This document shows positions 24,502-31,482 of a stretch of DNA of 32,354 nucleotides, one piece after another. The translations under genes were made by a program, and so were the position numbers. The notes beneath the pieces were generated by a model, which was given only the letters and a program-made list of their open reading frames with translations, was not told the origin of the DNA and ran no database searches. How positions within the stretch are numbered: position 1 is the first letter of the stretch; every line of letters begins with the position of its first letter. This stretch comes from an uncultured Candidatus Saccharibacteria bacterium (GTDB taxonomy: Bacteria > Patescibacteriota > Saccharimonadia > Saccharimonadales > Saccharimonadaceae), in NCBI GenBank assembly GCA_946530935.1, contig CAMNAJ010000005.1, forward strand, positions 1-32,354. The letters run 5' to 3'.

Positions 24502-24738
24502 ATGGATCTAATTGATAAAGTTGGTGAAATGCTACACATGTCGCGTGAAGAGGTGGAGAAGAATAGTGAGCAAATTGACGAGAATATGACTTATTTTTGG
24601 CAGCCAGGTAGGGGTGGGTTAAGCTTAGTGACCGATAAAGACGGTAACTATCTTGGTGCAACTTCTGGGGTTAATCCTGAAAAACTGTTTGAAGAATTTA
24701 GAAACGGCAGAAGGGCCGGGAACTTATTCAATGAATAG
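24502..24738 (+). CDS. Small protein of unknown function (78 residues)
   Basis: A soluble, acidic 78-residue protein with an amphipathic N-terminal helix (DLIDKVGEMLHMSREEVEKN) and a conserved-looking centre (YFWQPGRGG, VTDKDGNYL). No family recognised. It is likely real: a strong GGAGG precedes the ATG with good spacing, it has its own promoter, and it overlaps the next gene by eight bases, so translation of the two is coupled. Confidence 0.75.
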   Translation: MDLIDKVGEMLHMSREEVEKNSEQIDENMTYFWQPGRGGLSLVTDKDGNYLGATSGVNPEKLFEEFRNGRRAGNLFNE

Positions 24739-25414
24739 GTTAGTGGTCTTTAATGATGCTGTAGAGATTGGGGTGTCTGATATCTATGACGGCACCATGC
24801 GGTTTTTTGGCGAGGGAGACGAACAGGAAATCATTGACAATCAGGCGAGACTTGGGGAGCTAATCGGGTTACCGAAGGAAAAAGTTTTAAGAGTTCGGAC
24901 GATTTATGATGGCAGAGAGTCTTATAATGACTACTTTGAAGTGACAGAAGAGAATTTGGAGGAGTTTTGTACTCAGCAGTCAGAAAAAGAGATTAAAGTC
25001 TCGGATGGGCTAGTAACGAGACTTAAAAATGTTGGGATTTTGCTTCCGCTCGCGGATTGTCTTGGTGCAGTGTTTTATGATGAGGAACAGAGAATTATTG
25101 GGTTACTCCACGCCGGACGGCACAATATTGAGCAGAATGGCCCAGAAAACTTTTTAAGGTTTCTTAAAGAAGAATTTAGCTGTGATGCTGCTAGATTAAA
25201 AGTGTGGCTTTCGCCATGCGCGAGGAATTACTTGATTACCAAGCTGAATAACCAAAAACTCTTAGATGCAGCTAAAGAACAGATGCTTAAGATGGGGGTT
25301 TTAGAGGAAAACATTATTGATTCCTGCGTTGATGTGGTGACGAGTGAGATTTTTCCATCCTGCTCGGCCGGTGATAAAACTAATAGATTTGCGGTTGTGG
25401 TTAAACAAAATTGA
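24731..25414 (+). CDS. PgeF/YfiH-like multicopper-oxidase-fold protein, divergent
   Basis: 227 residues matching the PgeF (YfiH/LACC1) family, now known for purine-nucleoside phosphorylase and peptidoglycan-editing activities. Seen: SDGLVTRLKNVGILLPLADCLGAVFYD, GLLHAGRHN, and LSPCARNYLITK. Of the usual metal ligands the Cys in ADC and the His in LLHAG are present, but the first His (normally in a QVHG motif) seems replaced (VRTIYDG) and HAGWRG has become HAGRHN, so activity may be changed. The start used is an ATG eight bases inside the previous gene; an upstream start at 24653 would extend it over that gene in another frame and is less likely. Confidence 0.78.
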   Translation: MNRLVVFNDAVEIGVSDIYDGTMRFFGEGDEQEIIDNQARLGELIGLPKEKVLRVRTIYDGRESYNDYFEVTEENLEEFCTQQSEKEIKVSDGLVTRLKNVGILLPLADCLGAVFYDEEQRIIGLLHAGRHNIEQNGPENFLRFLKEEFSCDAARLKVWLSPCARNYLITKLNNQKLLDAAKEQMLKMGVLEENIIDSCVDVVTSEIFPSCSAGDKTNRFAVVVKQN

Positions 25415-25416
25415 AT

Positions 25417-25422
25417 TATAAT
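25417..25422 (+). promoter_or_regulatory. -10 box before the zinc-ribbon gene
   Basis: TATAAT three bases after the previous stop, then AAAGGAG at 25428-25434 and ATG at 25440: a short leader with a ribosome site. Confidence 0.55.
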
Positions 25423-25439
25423 TAAATAAAGGAGTAAAA

Positions 25440-25724
25440 ATGACACTACTTGCAAAAATGATGGAAGAAAACATGGCAACTCTTAAAGAGATGCAGAAAA
25501 AAATGCTTGATATGCAGGAAGAGATTTATAAGGAAAATGGCGAGCAAATTGAGCGCGTAAATAAGATGAAGGCCGAGACCGAGGCGGCCGGTACAAAAGT
25601 GAAGTACGAAGCGGCGGCAAGTGGCCTTAAAGAAGGTTTTAAGGACACTAAATTCTGCCCAAATTGTGGTGCAGAAATTGCCGCAACGGCGAAATATTGT
25701 AGCGAGTGCGGTGCTAAACAATAG
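25440..25724 (+). CDS. Small coiled-coil protein with C-terminal zinc ribbon
   Basis: 94 residues. Residues 1-48 are a Met/Glu/Lys-rich coiled coil (KEMQKKMLDMQEEIYKEN); the C-terminus is a double-CxxC zinc ribbon, FCPNCGAEIAATAKYCSECG. Such ribbons act as binding or scaffold modules rather than enzymes. It has a strong AAAGGAG ribosome site and is followed after eight bases by a membrane protein in the same unit, so the two may work together at the membrane. Not assigned to a named family. Confidence 0.85.
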   Translation: MTLLAKMMEENMATLKEMQKKMLDMQEEIYKENGEQIERVNKMKAETEAAGTKVKYEAAASGLKEGFKDTKFCPNCGAEIAATAKYCSECGAKQ

Positions 25725-25732
25725 GAGAAAAA

Positions 25733-26953
25733 ATGGGAAAAATGCCACCTTTACCAGAACCAATTAAGGAGGAAAAGCCGAAATCTCAGTCGCCACTGCT
25801 AATCACTTTAGCGGTGCTCGCGATAGTAGGGATTGCTTTTGGAATTGCCGGTGCGATGGCTCTCTTTAGAGAGCAAGGTAAGCCGGCCGCGGAAGATGTA
25901 GTGCTGGATTTTAAACATTATAAGATTGCCAAGATTGAGGACGAGCCGATTTACGTTTATAAGAGTGAATACGACGGCAATTATCAGCTTGTTAATAAGG
26001 ATTTCCCAGAATACGTCGGTATGAACAGGGATTTTGAGGCGCTAGAAGAGTTCAGATATGACGACGTGGTAGATTATGAAGAATACAAGGCATTCTGCGA
26101 AAAATGGGATATTGAGCAGAAATTCACTGATGAGGACAGCAACTACGCGATTGTTTCTAATTATTACGTCGGTTCACCAAATACGACGGCGAAACTTGCT
26201 GAGGTTTACGAAGAATATGCATCAGTAACGATCTTTTACCAGGTGAGCTCTAGAGGTGTAACAGCCGATACGACTGGGTTTGCGATTATCGTCCCGGTGG
26301 ATACAGATGTAACCAAGGTTAGTTCAATCTCAATGTATACCGAGACGGAATATGAAAATCTCAAGAAATACGGTGAAATTTACGATCCGTCATACTATTT
26401 GATGGAAGATAAGCCGATTATTTACCTCTATCCAGAGAAAGAGATGGAAGTATCGGTGAAGCTGGGGAATGCCCAGAATCTCACGGTTTCATACCCACGC
26501 TATGAGGATGGTTGGCGAGTATTAGCACAGCCAAACGGTGATTTGAAGGATTTAAAAACTGGTCGTAACCTTTACGCGCTTTACTATGAAACTAAACTAG
26601 AAGAAGCCTTTAAGGTAGAAAAAGATGGTTTTGTAGTAGCGGGTGAGGATTCAGCGGAATTCTTAGAGAAAAAACTTGCGATACTTGGTTTAAACGACAG
26701 GGAAAAAGAAGAGTTTATCGTTTACTGGCTGCCGAAGCTTGAGGCTAGTAAGTTTAACTACATCAGATTTGCGACTACAGAGGAAATTGATAAAAACACT
26801 ACACTTGATGTATATCCAAGGCCGGATAGTGTAATTAGGGTCTGGATGTCGTTTAAGGGGTTAGACGAAGAGATTAAAGTTGAAGAGCAGAAGCTAGAGA
26901 CTCCGGAAAGAACCGGTTTCACGGTAGTGGAATGGGGCGGCTCTGAGCTATAG
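25733..26953 (+). CDS. Membrane-anchored protein with a KPIIYLYPE-type domain
   Basis: 406 residues. A Pro/Lys-rich cytoplasmic tail, one membrane helix (about 24-44), then an acidic outer region. From about residue 227 it carries DKPIIYLYPEKEMEVSVKL, SYPRYEDGWRVLAQPNGDL and TGRNLYALYYE, a pattern I recall from many hypothetical proteins of CPR and other bacteria; its function is not known to me. A short acidic domain (YDDVVDYEEYKAFCEKWDIEQ) comes before it. AGGAG lies 8 bases before the ATG. Probably a surface protein; no catalytic motif seen. Confidence 0.83.
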   Translation: MGKMPPLPEPIKEEKPKSQSPLLITLAVLAIVGIAFGIAGAMALFREQGKPAAEDVVLDFKHYKIAKIEDEPIYVYKSEYDGNYQLVNKDFPEYVGMNRDFEALEEFRYDDVVDYEEYKAFCEKWDIEQKFTDEDSNYAIVSNYYVGSPNTTAKLAEVYEEYASVTIFYQVSSRGVTADTTGFAIIVPVDTDVTKVSSISMYTETEYENLKKYGEIYDPSYYLMEDKPIIYLYPEKEMEVSVKLGNAQNLTVSYPRYEDGWRVLAQPNGDLKDLKTGRNLYALYYETKLEEAFKVEKDGFVVAGEDSAEFLEKKLAILGLNDREKEEFIVYWLPKLEASKFNYIRFATTEEIDKNTTLDVYPRPDSVIRVWMSFKGLDEEIKVEEQKLETPERTGFTVVEWGGSEL

Positions 26954-26962
26954 GGTTTATAC

Positions 26963-26991
26963 TTGACTTTTTAGATAAAGTGTGCCATAAT
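26963..26991 (+). promoter_or_regulatory. Strong promoter with 17-base spacing
   Basis: TTGACT at 26963-26968, 17-base spacer, CATAAT at 26986-26991 with the TGTGC extension. A leader of about 43 bases with AAGGAGG precedes the ATG at 27041. It is one of the best -35/-10 pairs in the window. Confidence 0.8.
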
Positions 26992-27040
26992 TATAGATGT
27001 TGCTAGGTTTTTGCGTACTCACAAAAAGGAGGTAAGAAGA

Positions 27041-27400
27041 ATGCGCGATTACAGCAGAATTAGGTTGTCGAACTTTTTAATCAACCTGACTGGCACGGAC
27101 ATTGAAATGTATGATGATGTATCTGGTACGATCTATGATTTTCCGGCATGCGATTCGGATATTCCGGAGACTCCGACTAGGCACAGGATTGATAGCCCAA
27201 CTTATCACTATGTGGTAACTGAAGATAGGGCTAAAGAGCTGATTGAGTCTGGTCGTCCGGTTTATGACATCGCTGTGCTAAAAAGCATTGGCACAGGTAG
27301 AGATAACTCTAAAATAGCAACGCTCTACTGGGCGGCTAATCCGGAAATCCCGGTCATACTTTATAAGTCAAAATCTAACAAAGGCATCATCTACCCGTAA
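27041..27400 (+). CDS. Small conserved-looking protein of unknown function
   Basis: 119 residues, soluble, no membrane segment. The start is set by AAGGAGG at 27026-27032, eight bases before this ATG; an earlier in-frame start at 27011 lies before the ribosome site. The N-terminus SNFLINLTGTDIEMYDD and later HYVVTEDRAKELIESGR recall, weakly, the small NLTPH-type proteins found in phages and actinobacteria, but the PH is missing and I would not assign it. It is a single-gene unit with a strong promoter and its own terminator, so it may be well expressed. Confidence 0.75.
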   Translation: MRDYSRIRLSNFLINLTGTDIEMYDDVSGTIYDFPACDSDIPETPTRHRIDSPTYHYVVTEDRAKELIESGRPVYDIAVLKSIGTGRDNSKIATLYWAANPEIPVILYKSKSNKGIIYP

Positions 27401-27415
27401 ACTTAGCACCTTGTA

Positions 27416-27442
27416 GGCTCCCAGATGGGAGCCATTTTCTTT
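27416..27442 (+). terminator. Terminator after the 119-residue gene
   Basis: A perfect 7-base-pair stem GGCTCCC/GGGAGCC with the loop AGAT, followed by ATTTTCTTT. Its tail reaches the stop codon of the convergent gene. On the minus strand there is no T-run. Confidence 0.88.
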
Positions 27443-29366
27443 AGTAAATTTTTTGAAGGGCAGAACGTTGGAAGAGAATATTTTGGCGATTTTTGCGAGC
27501 ATATTTAGCGGCGGCCTCTAAGATTGTGCCGCTAACACCAATATCTAGAGCCTTCTTTGAAATGGCTTTAAATGGTGTAAATTCGTTTTCTTCGGTGATA
27601 CCTTTAGCGATGGCAGTAACGATGCTAGTAATAACTTCGTTAGGACTAATGTTTTCTTTGACGGAGTCGTTGGTAAGTATTTCAACGAATTTATCAAAGT
27701 TATCATTAATGTAGTTTAGAATGTATTCACCAACACCGATGGAATTTGGATTAATGAGGAGCTGCTCAAACATGCGGACACGGTCTAGACCGGTCATGCG
27801 GCCGTTTGGATTAAAGAGTTCGTCGAGAAGGCATTTGGCTTCATCGATGTTTTCAGGATAAGAGAGAATATCTGGCAGGGCAGCTGGCTTATAGATAGTA
27901 ATTAGCTTTTCAAAACGCTCTCTAGCTTCGTAGTCACGGAGTGCGACTGCGATGGCGCGGTTAAAGATGAATTTATTCGGATAAAGCTCTTCTTTAATAA
28001 TACGATTGAAGAAATCGCGGATTTTGGCATTACGGGTATCGATATCTGTGACAGTCATGAGCCAACCGAGGGAATGAGCGTAGATATTCTGCGCTACTTC
28101 GGAATCGAATTTAAATTCATTAAAATGAATGATTGGCCAATCGGAGCCAAATCGACCCCAAAAAAGCTTATAAACCTGAGCTCTAAATTTTTCTTGGGCT
28201 TTGTCGGTTTCCTCGAGAGATCGCCAAGCGTTATTGACGATGTCGCTAGCGAGCCAGATAAGGTAATCGAGATGTTTGTCTGGGTCACCGTCACTAGGCA
28301 TTTTTTCGATAACATTAAAGGCGGCGGGAAGAATAATGGTGTATGGAATACGATCTTCGCCGAGGATAAAATTAGCAAAGAAGTATTCGATGGCGACGGC
28401 ATTAGTGACAATTTCTTGGCTTTCCATTGAGGCGATTTTTTCGATGATGTCGATATTGGTTTTAGCCGGAATATTTAAGATTAATGGATACATGCAATAA
28501 TGGGTGATTGAACCTTTGCCGGTGCCAAAAGGATCGTCTAGATTGGCATTAACAAAGTCGACTTTTGAAAAGTAGTTCTCGATCGGTTCAAAGAGATATT
28601 TATCAAGAACCTCTAAGAGATTGCCTTTATTAGATTTAATGAATTCAGTAAAGATTTCGTCGACTTTTTTCCAGCCAATTTGATTTTCGGCAAAGAGTAG
28701 GCGGTATCTCGCGACATTTTCGATGCCGCTGATGCGATCTTGTTCGGAGATATTGAAATCTTCGAAGTTTTTCCAACGAAGGTACTTGATGGTAATCCAA
28801 TAATCATCGACGGTAAACTCGTGTAGCGGAAGCCCAGCATCAGAGTTTTTGATGATTTCCATATACATGTTGTAGAGAGCTAGCTCGTCAATGGTCTTGA
28901 TCTTTTTATTGATTTTTTCGCGGTGTTTAATGAGAGTAGGATAATCAAGATCGCGGTCGGCGAAGCGTGGGGCGACTGCTTGGTAAAGACCGGCATTTGA
29001 GACTTCGATTTCAAAAGTAACACCGCTGTTTTTGAAGGTAAAACTGTGGTTTTTGTCATTTCTTGCAAAGTGGGTTTCTACGCGTTTCCAGGCAAAATTG
29101 CCAAAACCGGCTTTTTGAAAAATTACAAGGTTGTCTTTTGCCATAGCCATTAAAATATCGAAGAATTTATCGAAGAGGGCGTTTTTGGCTTCACTTTTAG
29201 TATTATTAACGTCAAGAACATAGAGAGTGAGTTTTTTGCCGACAATGGTGTAGATTCTAGCTATTCCAGGTTGACCCATGGCATTTCGGTCGGTAAGTTC
29301 AGCATAAAGAACGCTTTTTTTCTTAATGTTTTTTAAAATTGTTTCTGTGAGTTGTTTACCTTCCAT
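27441..29366 (-). CDS. Large soluble orphan protein (641 residues)
   Basis: 641 residues, no signal peptide or membrane segment, so cytoplasmic. The N-terminal 150 residues look like mixed alpha/beta (VLYAELTDRNAMG, GKKLTLYVLDV, VIFQKAGFGNFAWKRVETHF); the rest is mostly helical with many Asn, Ile, Phe and Glu residues (for example NAVAIEYFFANFILGEDRIP), the kind of sequence that forms helical-repeat solenoids. No catalytic motif or family recognised. The ATG lies 8 bases from a minus-strand TATAAT. It ends facing the preceding gene. Given its length and intact frame it is surely expressed as protein, but I cannot say what it does. Confidence 0.88.
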   Translation of the reverse strand: MEGKQLTETILKNIKKKSVLYAELTDRNAMGQPGIARIYTIVGKKLTLYVLDVNNTKSEAKNALFDKFFDILMAMAKDNLVIFQKAGFGNFAWKRVETHFARNDKNHSFTFKNSGVTFEIEVSNAGLYQAVAPRFADRDLDYPTLIKHREKINKKIKTIDELALYNMYMEIIKNSDAGLPLHEFTVDDYWITIKYLRWKNFEDFNISEQDRISGIENVARYRLLFAENQIGWKKVDEIFTEFIKSNKGNLLEVLDKYLFEPIENYFSKVDFVNANLDDPFGTGKGSITHYCMYPLILNIPAKTNIDIIEKIASMESQEIVTNAVAIEYFFANFILGEDRIPYTIILPAAFNVIEKMPSDGDPDKHLDYLIWLASDIVNNAWRSLEETDKAQEKFRAQVYKLFWGRFGSDWPIIHFNEFKFDSEVAQNIYAHSLGWLMTVTDIDTRNAKIRDFFNRIIKEELYPNKFIFNRAIAVALRDYEARERFEKLITIYKPAALPDILSYPENIDEAKCLLDELFNPNGRMTGLDRVRMFEQLLINPNSIGVGEYILNYINDNFDKFVEILTNDSVKENISPNEVITSIVTAIAKGITEENEFTPFKAISKKALDIGVSGTILEAAAKYARKNRQNILFQRSALQKIY

Positions 29367-29374
29367 ATACTATT

Positions 29375-29380
29375 ATTATA
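29375..29380 (-). promoter_or_regulatory. -10 box of the 641-residue gene
   Basis: TATAAT on the minus strand, 8 bases before the ATG; no ribosome site. Confidence 0.65.
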
Positions 29381-29435
29381 AGAGTTTTTAGGGATATCGT
29401 CTAGCGTAAGTAATTTGGAAAAATGGGCTTCGTGA

Positions 29436-29441
29436 TATGAT
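29436..29441 (+). promoter_or_regulatory. -10 box of the secreted nuclease gene
   Basis: TATGAT with a TGA extension, 6 bases before the ATG at 29448. Confidence 0.6.
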
Positions 29442-29447
29442 ACTTAT

Positions 29448-30164
29448 ATGGGAATAAGAGGCCGAAGAGTTCTGATAATGATAGTCGCATTTCTTGGCGT
29501 TGCGACATGGCTAATGATGAACCCGGAAAGCTATGAACAATTCTTTATTAAGGTGCCAGATGAACCGGAAGCGGAAGCGGTTAATGAATTAGATAAAGAT
29601 GTACCGCTCGCCGTAGAAATATTAGAAGAATTAGAGGTGAAGGGTAGAGCACCAAAGACTAATTATTCAAGAGAACAGTTTTATGATGGGTGGCCGCTTG
29701 TGGATGGCTGCTCACTTCGGCAAAAGATTATAAAGAGAGAATTTGGTAACAGTGCGGTGCTAAACGGATGTTATGTACAGGCGGGGGAATTTGACGAACC
29801 GTATACTGGTCAACACATGGTGTTTGAGAATAAAACTGACATATCGAATTCTTTACAGATTGATCACGTGGTGGCTTTGTCGGACGCTTGGCAAAAGGGA
29901 GCACAGTACTTACCTTATGAAACGAGGTATAAGATTGCAACCGATCCACTAAATTTATTAGCGGTGGATGGCCCCGCCAACGAGAATAAATCCGATGGTG
30001 ATGCAGCGACTTGGCTTCCGCCAAATAAAAAATTTCGTTGCGAATATGTGGCAAGACAGGTTTCGGTGAAATATAAATATGGTTTATGGGTAACGGAGGC
30101 CGAAAAAGAGGCTATTTCTAGAATTCTGACAAATTGTCCAAACGAGCCGGCGATTGGTGTATAA
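29448..30164 (+). CDS. Membrane-anchored or secreted HNH nuclease, DUF1524 family
   Basis: 238 residues. An N-terminal signal/anchor (RGRRVLIMIVAFLGVATWLMM) is followed by a linker and a DUF1524 nuclease domain from about residue 73: REQFYDGWPLVDGCSLRQ, NGCYVQAGEFDEPYTG, the HNH-type core LQIDHVVALSDAWQKGAQ, DPLNLLAVDGPANENKSDGD, and a terminal RCEYVARQVSVKYKYGLWV. His in IDHVVAL and the Asn in ANENKSDGD are the expected catalytic residues, and four Cys suggest disulfides of an exported protein. Secreted relatives are common in actinobacteria. In an epibiont without nucleotide synthesis such an enzyme could digest host or environmental DNA; that is inference. Confidence 0.9.
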   Translation: MGIRGRRVLIMIVAFLGVATWLMMNPESYEQFFIKVPDEPEAEAVNELDKDVPLAVEILEELEVKGRAPKTNYSREQFYDGWPLVDGCSLRQKIIKREFGNSAVLNGCYVQAGEFDEPYTGQHMVFENKTDISNSLQIDHVVALSDAWQKGAQYLPYETRYKIATDPLNLLAVDGPANENKSDGDAATWLPPNKKFRCEYVARQVSVKYKYGLWVTEAEKEAISRILTNCPNEPAIGV

Positions 30165-30165
30165 T
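30160..30165 (+). promoter_or_regulatory. -10 box sharing the nuclease stop codon
   Basis: TATAAT includes the nuclease TAA (30162-30164). The next ATG is 24 bases on, with GGAGG at 30181-30185 between them. Confidence 0.5.
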
Positions 30166-30189
30166 TATTACAAATATAGTGGAGGTAAT

Positions 30190-30876
30190 ATGAAAAAATA
30201 TATATGGTGGTTTGTGACGGGTGCAGTACTTTTGGTTGTTGGGGCTTTTTTGTTGGGCAGATTTGTATTCCCGAGTGATAATTTGGCGAGTTTGCCGCTT
30301 CCAGAACTAGCTGAAGGCCAAAGAGGTGAGCTTGGTATTGACAAAAATATTGATGAAAAGAGTATTGATAATTATTTAGGGCGTTCTGATGCGGTCTATC
30401 GTGATATGAGGATGCTAAAGGATCCAGGGAATTACGAAGCAATTGGTGGTGATGCATATCTATCTGGTTTTGTGAACGGATTTGAGGTGGTGCCTTTGCC
30501 GTATCTTCTAAATGTGACCGGTCTTCCACCAGAAGTTGGTAACACATATACTGGTAATACTCTCTTTACCGTGAAAGACGGAAATTACACGGCAAATTAT
30601 GAAGAATCATTGCAGGTGCTTGAAGCGTTATTTCCGAAGGACAAAGTGATATTTCTTATGTGTGGTGGTGGCGGGTATGCCGGTATGACCAAAGCGATGC
30701 TCGTGGCTTTGGGCTGGGATGAAACCAAGATTTATGATGTCGGTGGATACTGGTTCTATGAAGGCGAGAATAACGTTGAGGTAAAGCGCAAGAATTCTAA
30801 AGGCGAAACAGTTTACGATTTTTATAAGGTGCCTTATCATACGATTAACTTCAAGAATCTCACGGAGAAAAAATGA
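30190..30876 (+). CDS. Membrane-anchored extracytoplasmic rhodanese-like protein
   Basis: 228 residues. MKKYIWWF starts a membrane anchor (about 5-27); the rest is outside. The C-terminal half has a rhodanese fold: KVIFLMCGGGGYAGMTKAMLVALGW followed by KIYDVGGYWFYEG matches the active-site loop (C at its start) and following helix of single-domain rhodaneses, which carry sulfur as a persulfide or handle thiols. The start is set by GGAGG five bases upstream; the frame is open to 30154, but that overlaps the nuclease gene. Its stop overlaps the start of a thioredoxin-like gene, pointing to a shared thiol-related role. Confidence 0.85.
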   Translation: MKKYIWWFVTGAVLLVVGAFLLGRFVFPSDNLASLPLPELAEGQRGELGIDKNIDEKSIDNYLGRSDAVYRDMRMLKDPGNYEAIGGDAYLSGFVNGFEVVPLPYLLNVTGLPPEVGNTYTGNTLFTVKDGNYTANYEESLQVLEALFPKDKVIFLMCGGGGYAGMTKAMLVALGWDETKIYDVGGYWFYEGENNVEVKRKNSKGETVYDFYKVPYHTINFKNLTEKK

Positions 30877-31370
30877 GCAAAAAGAAGAAGATTGGTGGGT
30901 TAGTTGCAGCACTAATTGCGGTGGTAGGTTTAGGCGTGCTCTTTATGTTTGCGGTAGCAGGGGTTTTTAGTAATCAAATAACGGCTCTAGACGATGAATA
31001 CTACTGCGAGGGGAAATGTGAGAGCGAATTCGAGGAACTGACCGAAGAATCTTATGAAAAGCTTATAGAAGAGAAGAAATCTTTTGTGGTGTTTGTTGAC
31101 CAAATCGGGTGTGATACGGCGGATAAGTTAAGAGGTTTTTCGAACGATTATTTTAGTGAGCAGGGCGTAAAAATTTATAAGATGATGTTTTCGGTGCTAA
31201 AAGGAACATCCCTTCATGAAAAAGTAAAGTATTATCCTTCTGTAGTAGTAATAAGTAAAGGCACAGTTAAAACATTCTTAAGGGCTGACTCAGATGAGGA
31301 CGCAAAAGCCTTTAACGAATATGGCAGCTTTATCGACTGGGTAAATAAGAGAGTGAAGTTTAATAATTAA
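30873..31370 (+). CDS. Membrane-anchored thioredoxin-like protein, single active-site Cys
   Basis: 165 residues; lysine-rich N-terminus, membrane helix (about 8-32), then an outer domain. It looks like a thioredoxin fold: a beta strand SFVVFVDQIGC in the place of the catalytic loop, a helix after it, and YYPSVVVISKGTV with the cis-Pro position before the next strand. The loop has GCDTAD instead of CxxC, so only one cysteine is present; a second pair, YYCEGKCE, lies just after the anchor. It may hold or exchange a mixed disulfide rather than do full redox cycling. ATGA overlap with the rhodanese gene. Confidence 0.75.
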   Translation: MSKKKKIGGLVAALIAVVGLGVLFMFAVAGVFSNQITALDDEYYCEGKCESEFEELTEESYEKLIEEKKSFVVFVDQIGCDTADKLRGFSNDYFSEQGVKIYKMMFSVLKGTSLHEKVKYYPSVVVISKGTVKTFLRADSDEDAKAFNEYGSFIDWVNKRVKFNN

Positions 31371-31377
31371 AAAGGCC

Positions 31378-31482
31378 TTGACTTTTTATTAAGCTTATGT
31401 ATAATTAGAAGTGTTTAAGGGTTATACACCTAAAACAAAAATGAAAAACAAAAAATCCACGGAGAGTGGAAGGAGTTACAAA
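31378..31482 (+). promoter_or_regulatory. Promoter and 5' leader of the first tandem secreted gene
   Basis: TTGACT at 31378-31383, 16-base spacer, TATAAT at 31400-31405. A leader of about 70 bases contains AAGGGTTATACAC, a small hairpin TCCAC/GTGGA at 31456-31470, and directly after it AAGGAG, seven bases from the ATG. Closely matches the leader at 32099. Confidence 0.82.

Noticed and set aside
24404-24661. N-terminal extension of YchF by 86 residues
   Set aside because: Family proteins start just before the Walker A motif, and the promoter lies between the two candidate starts. The extension is also antisense to the 78-residue gene.
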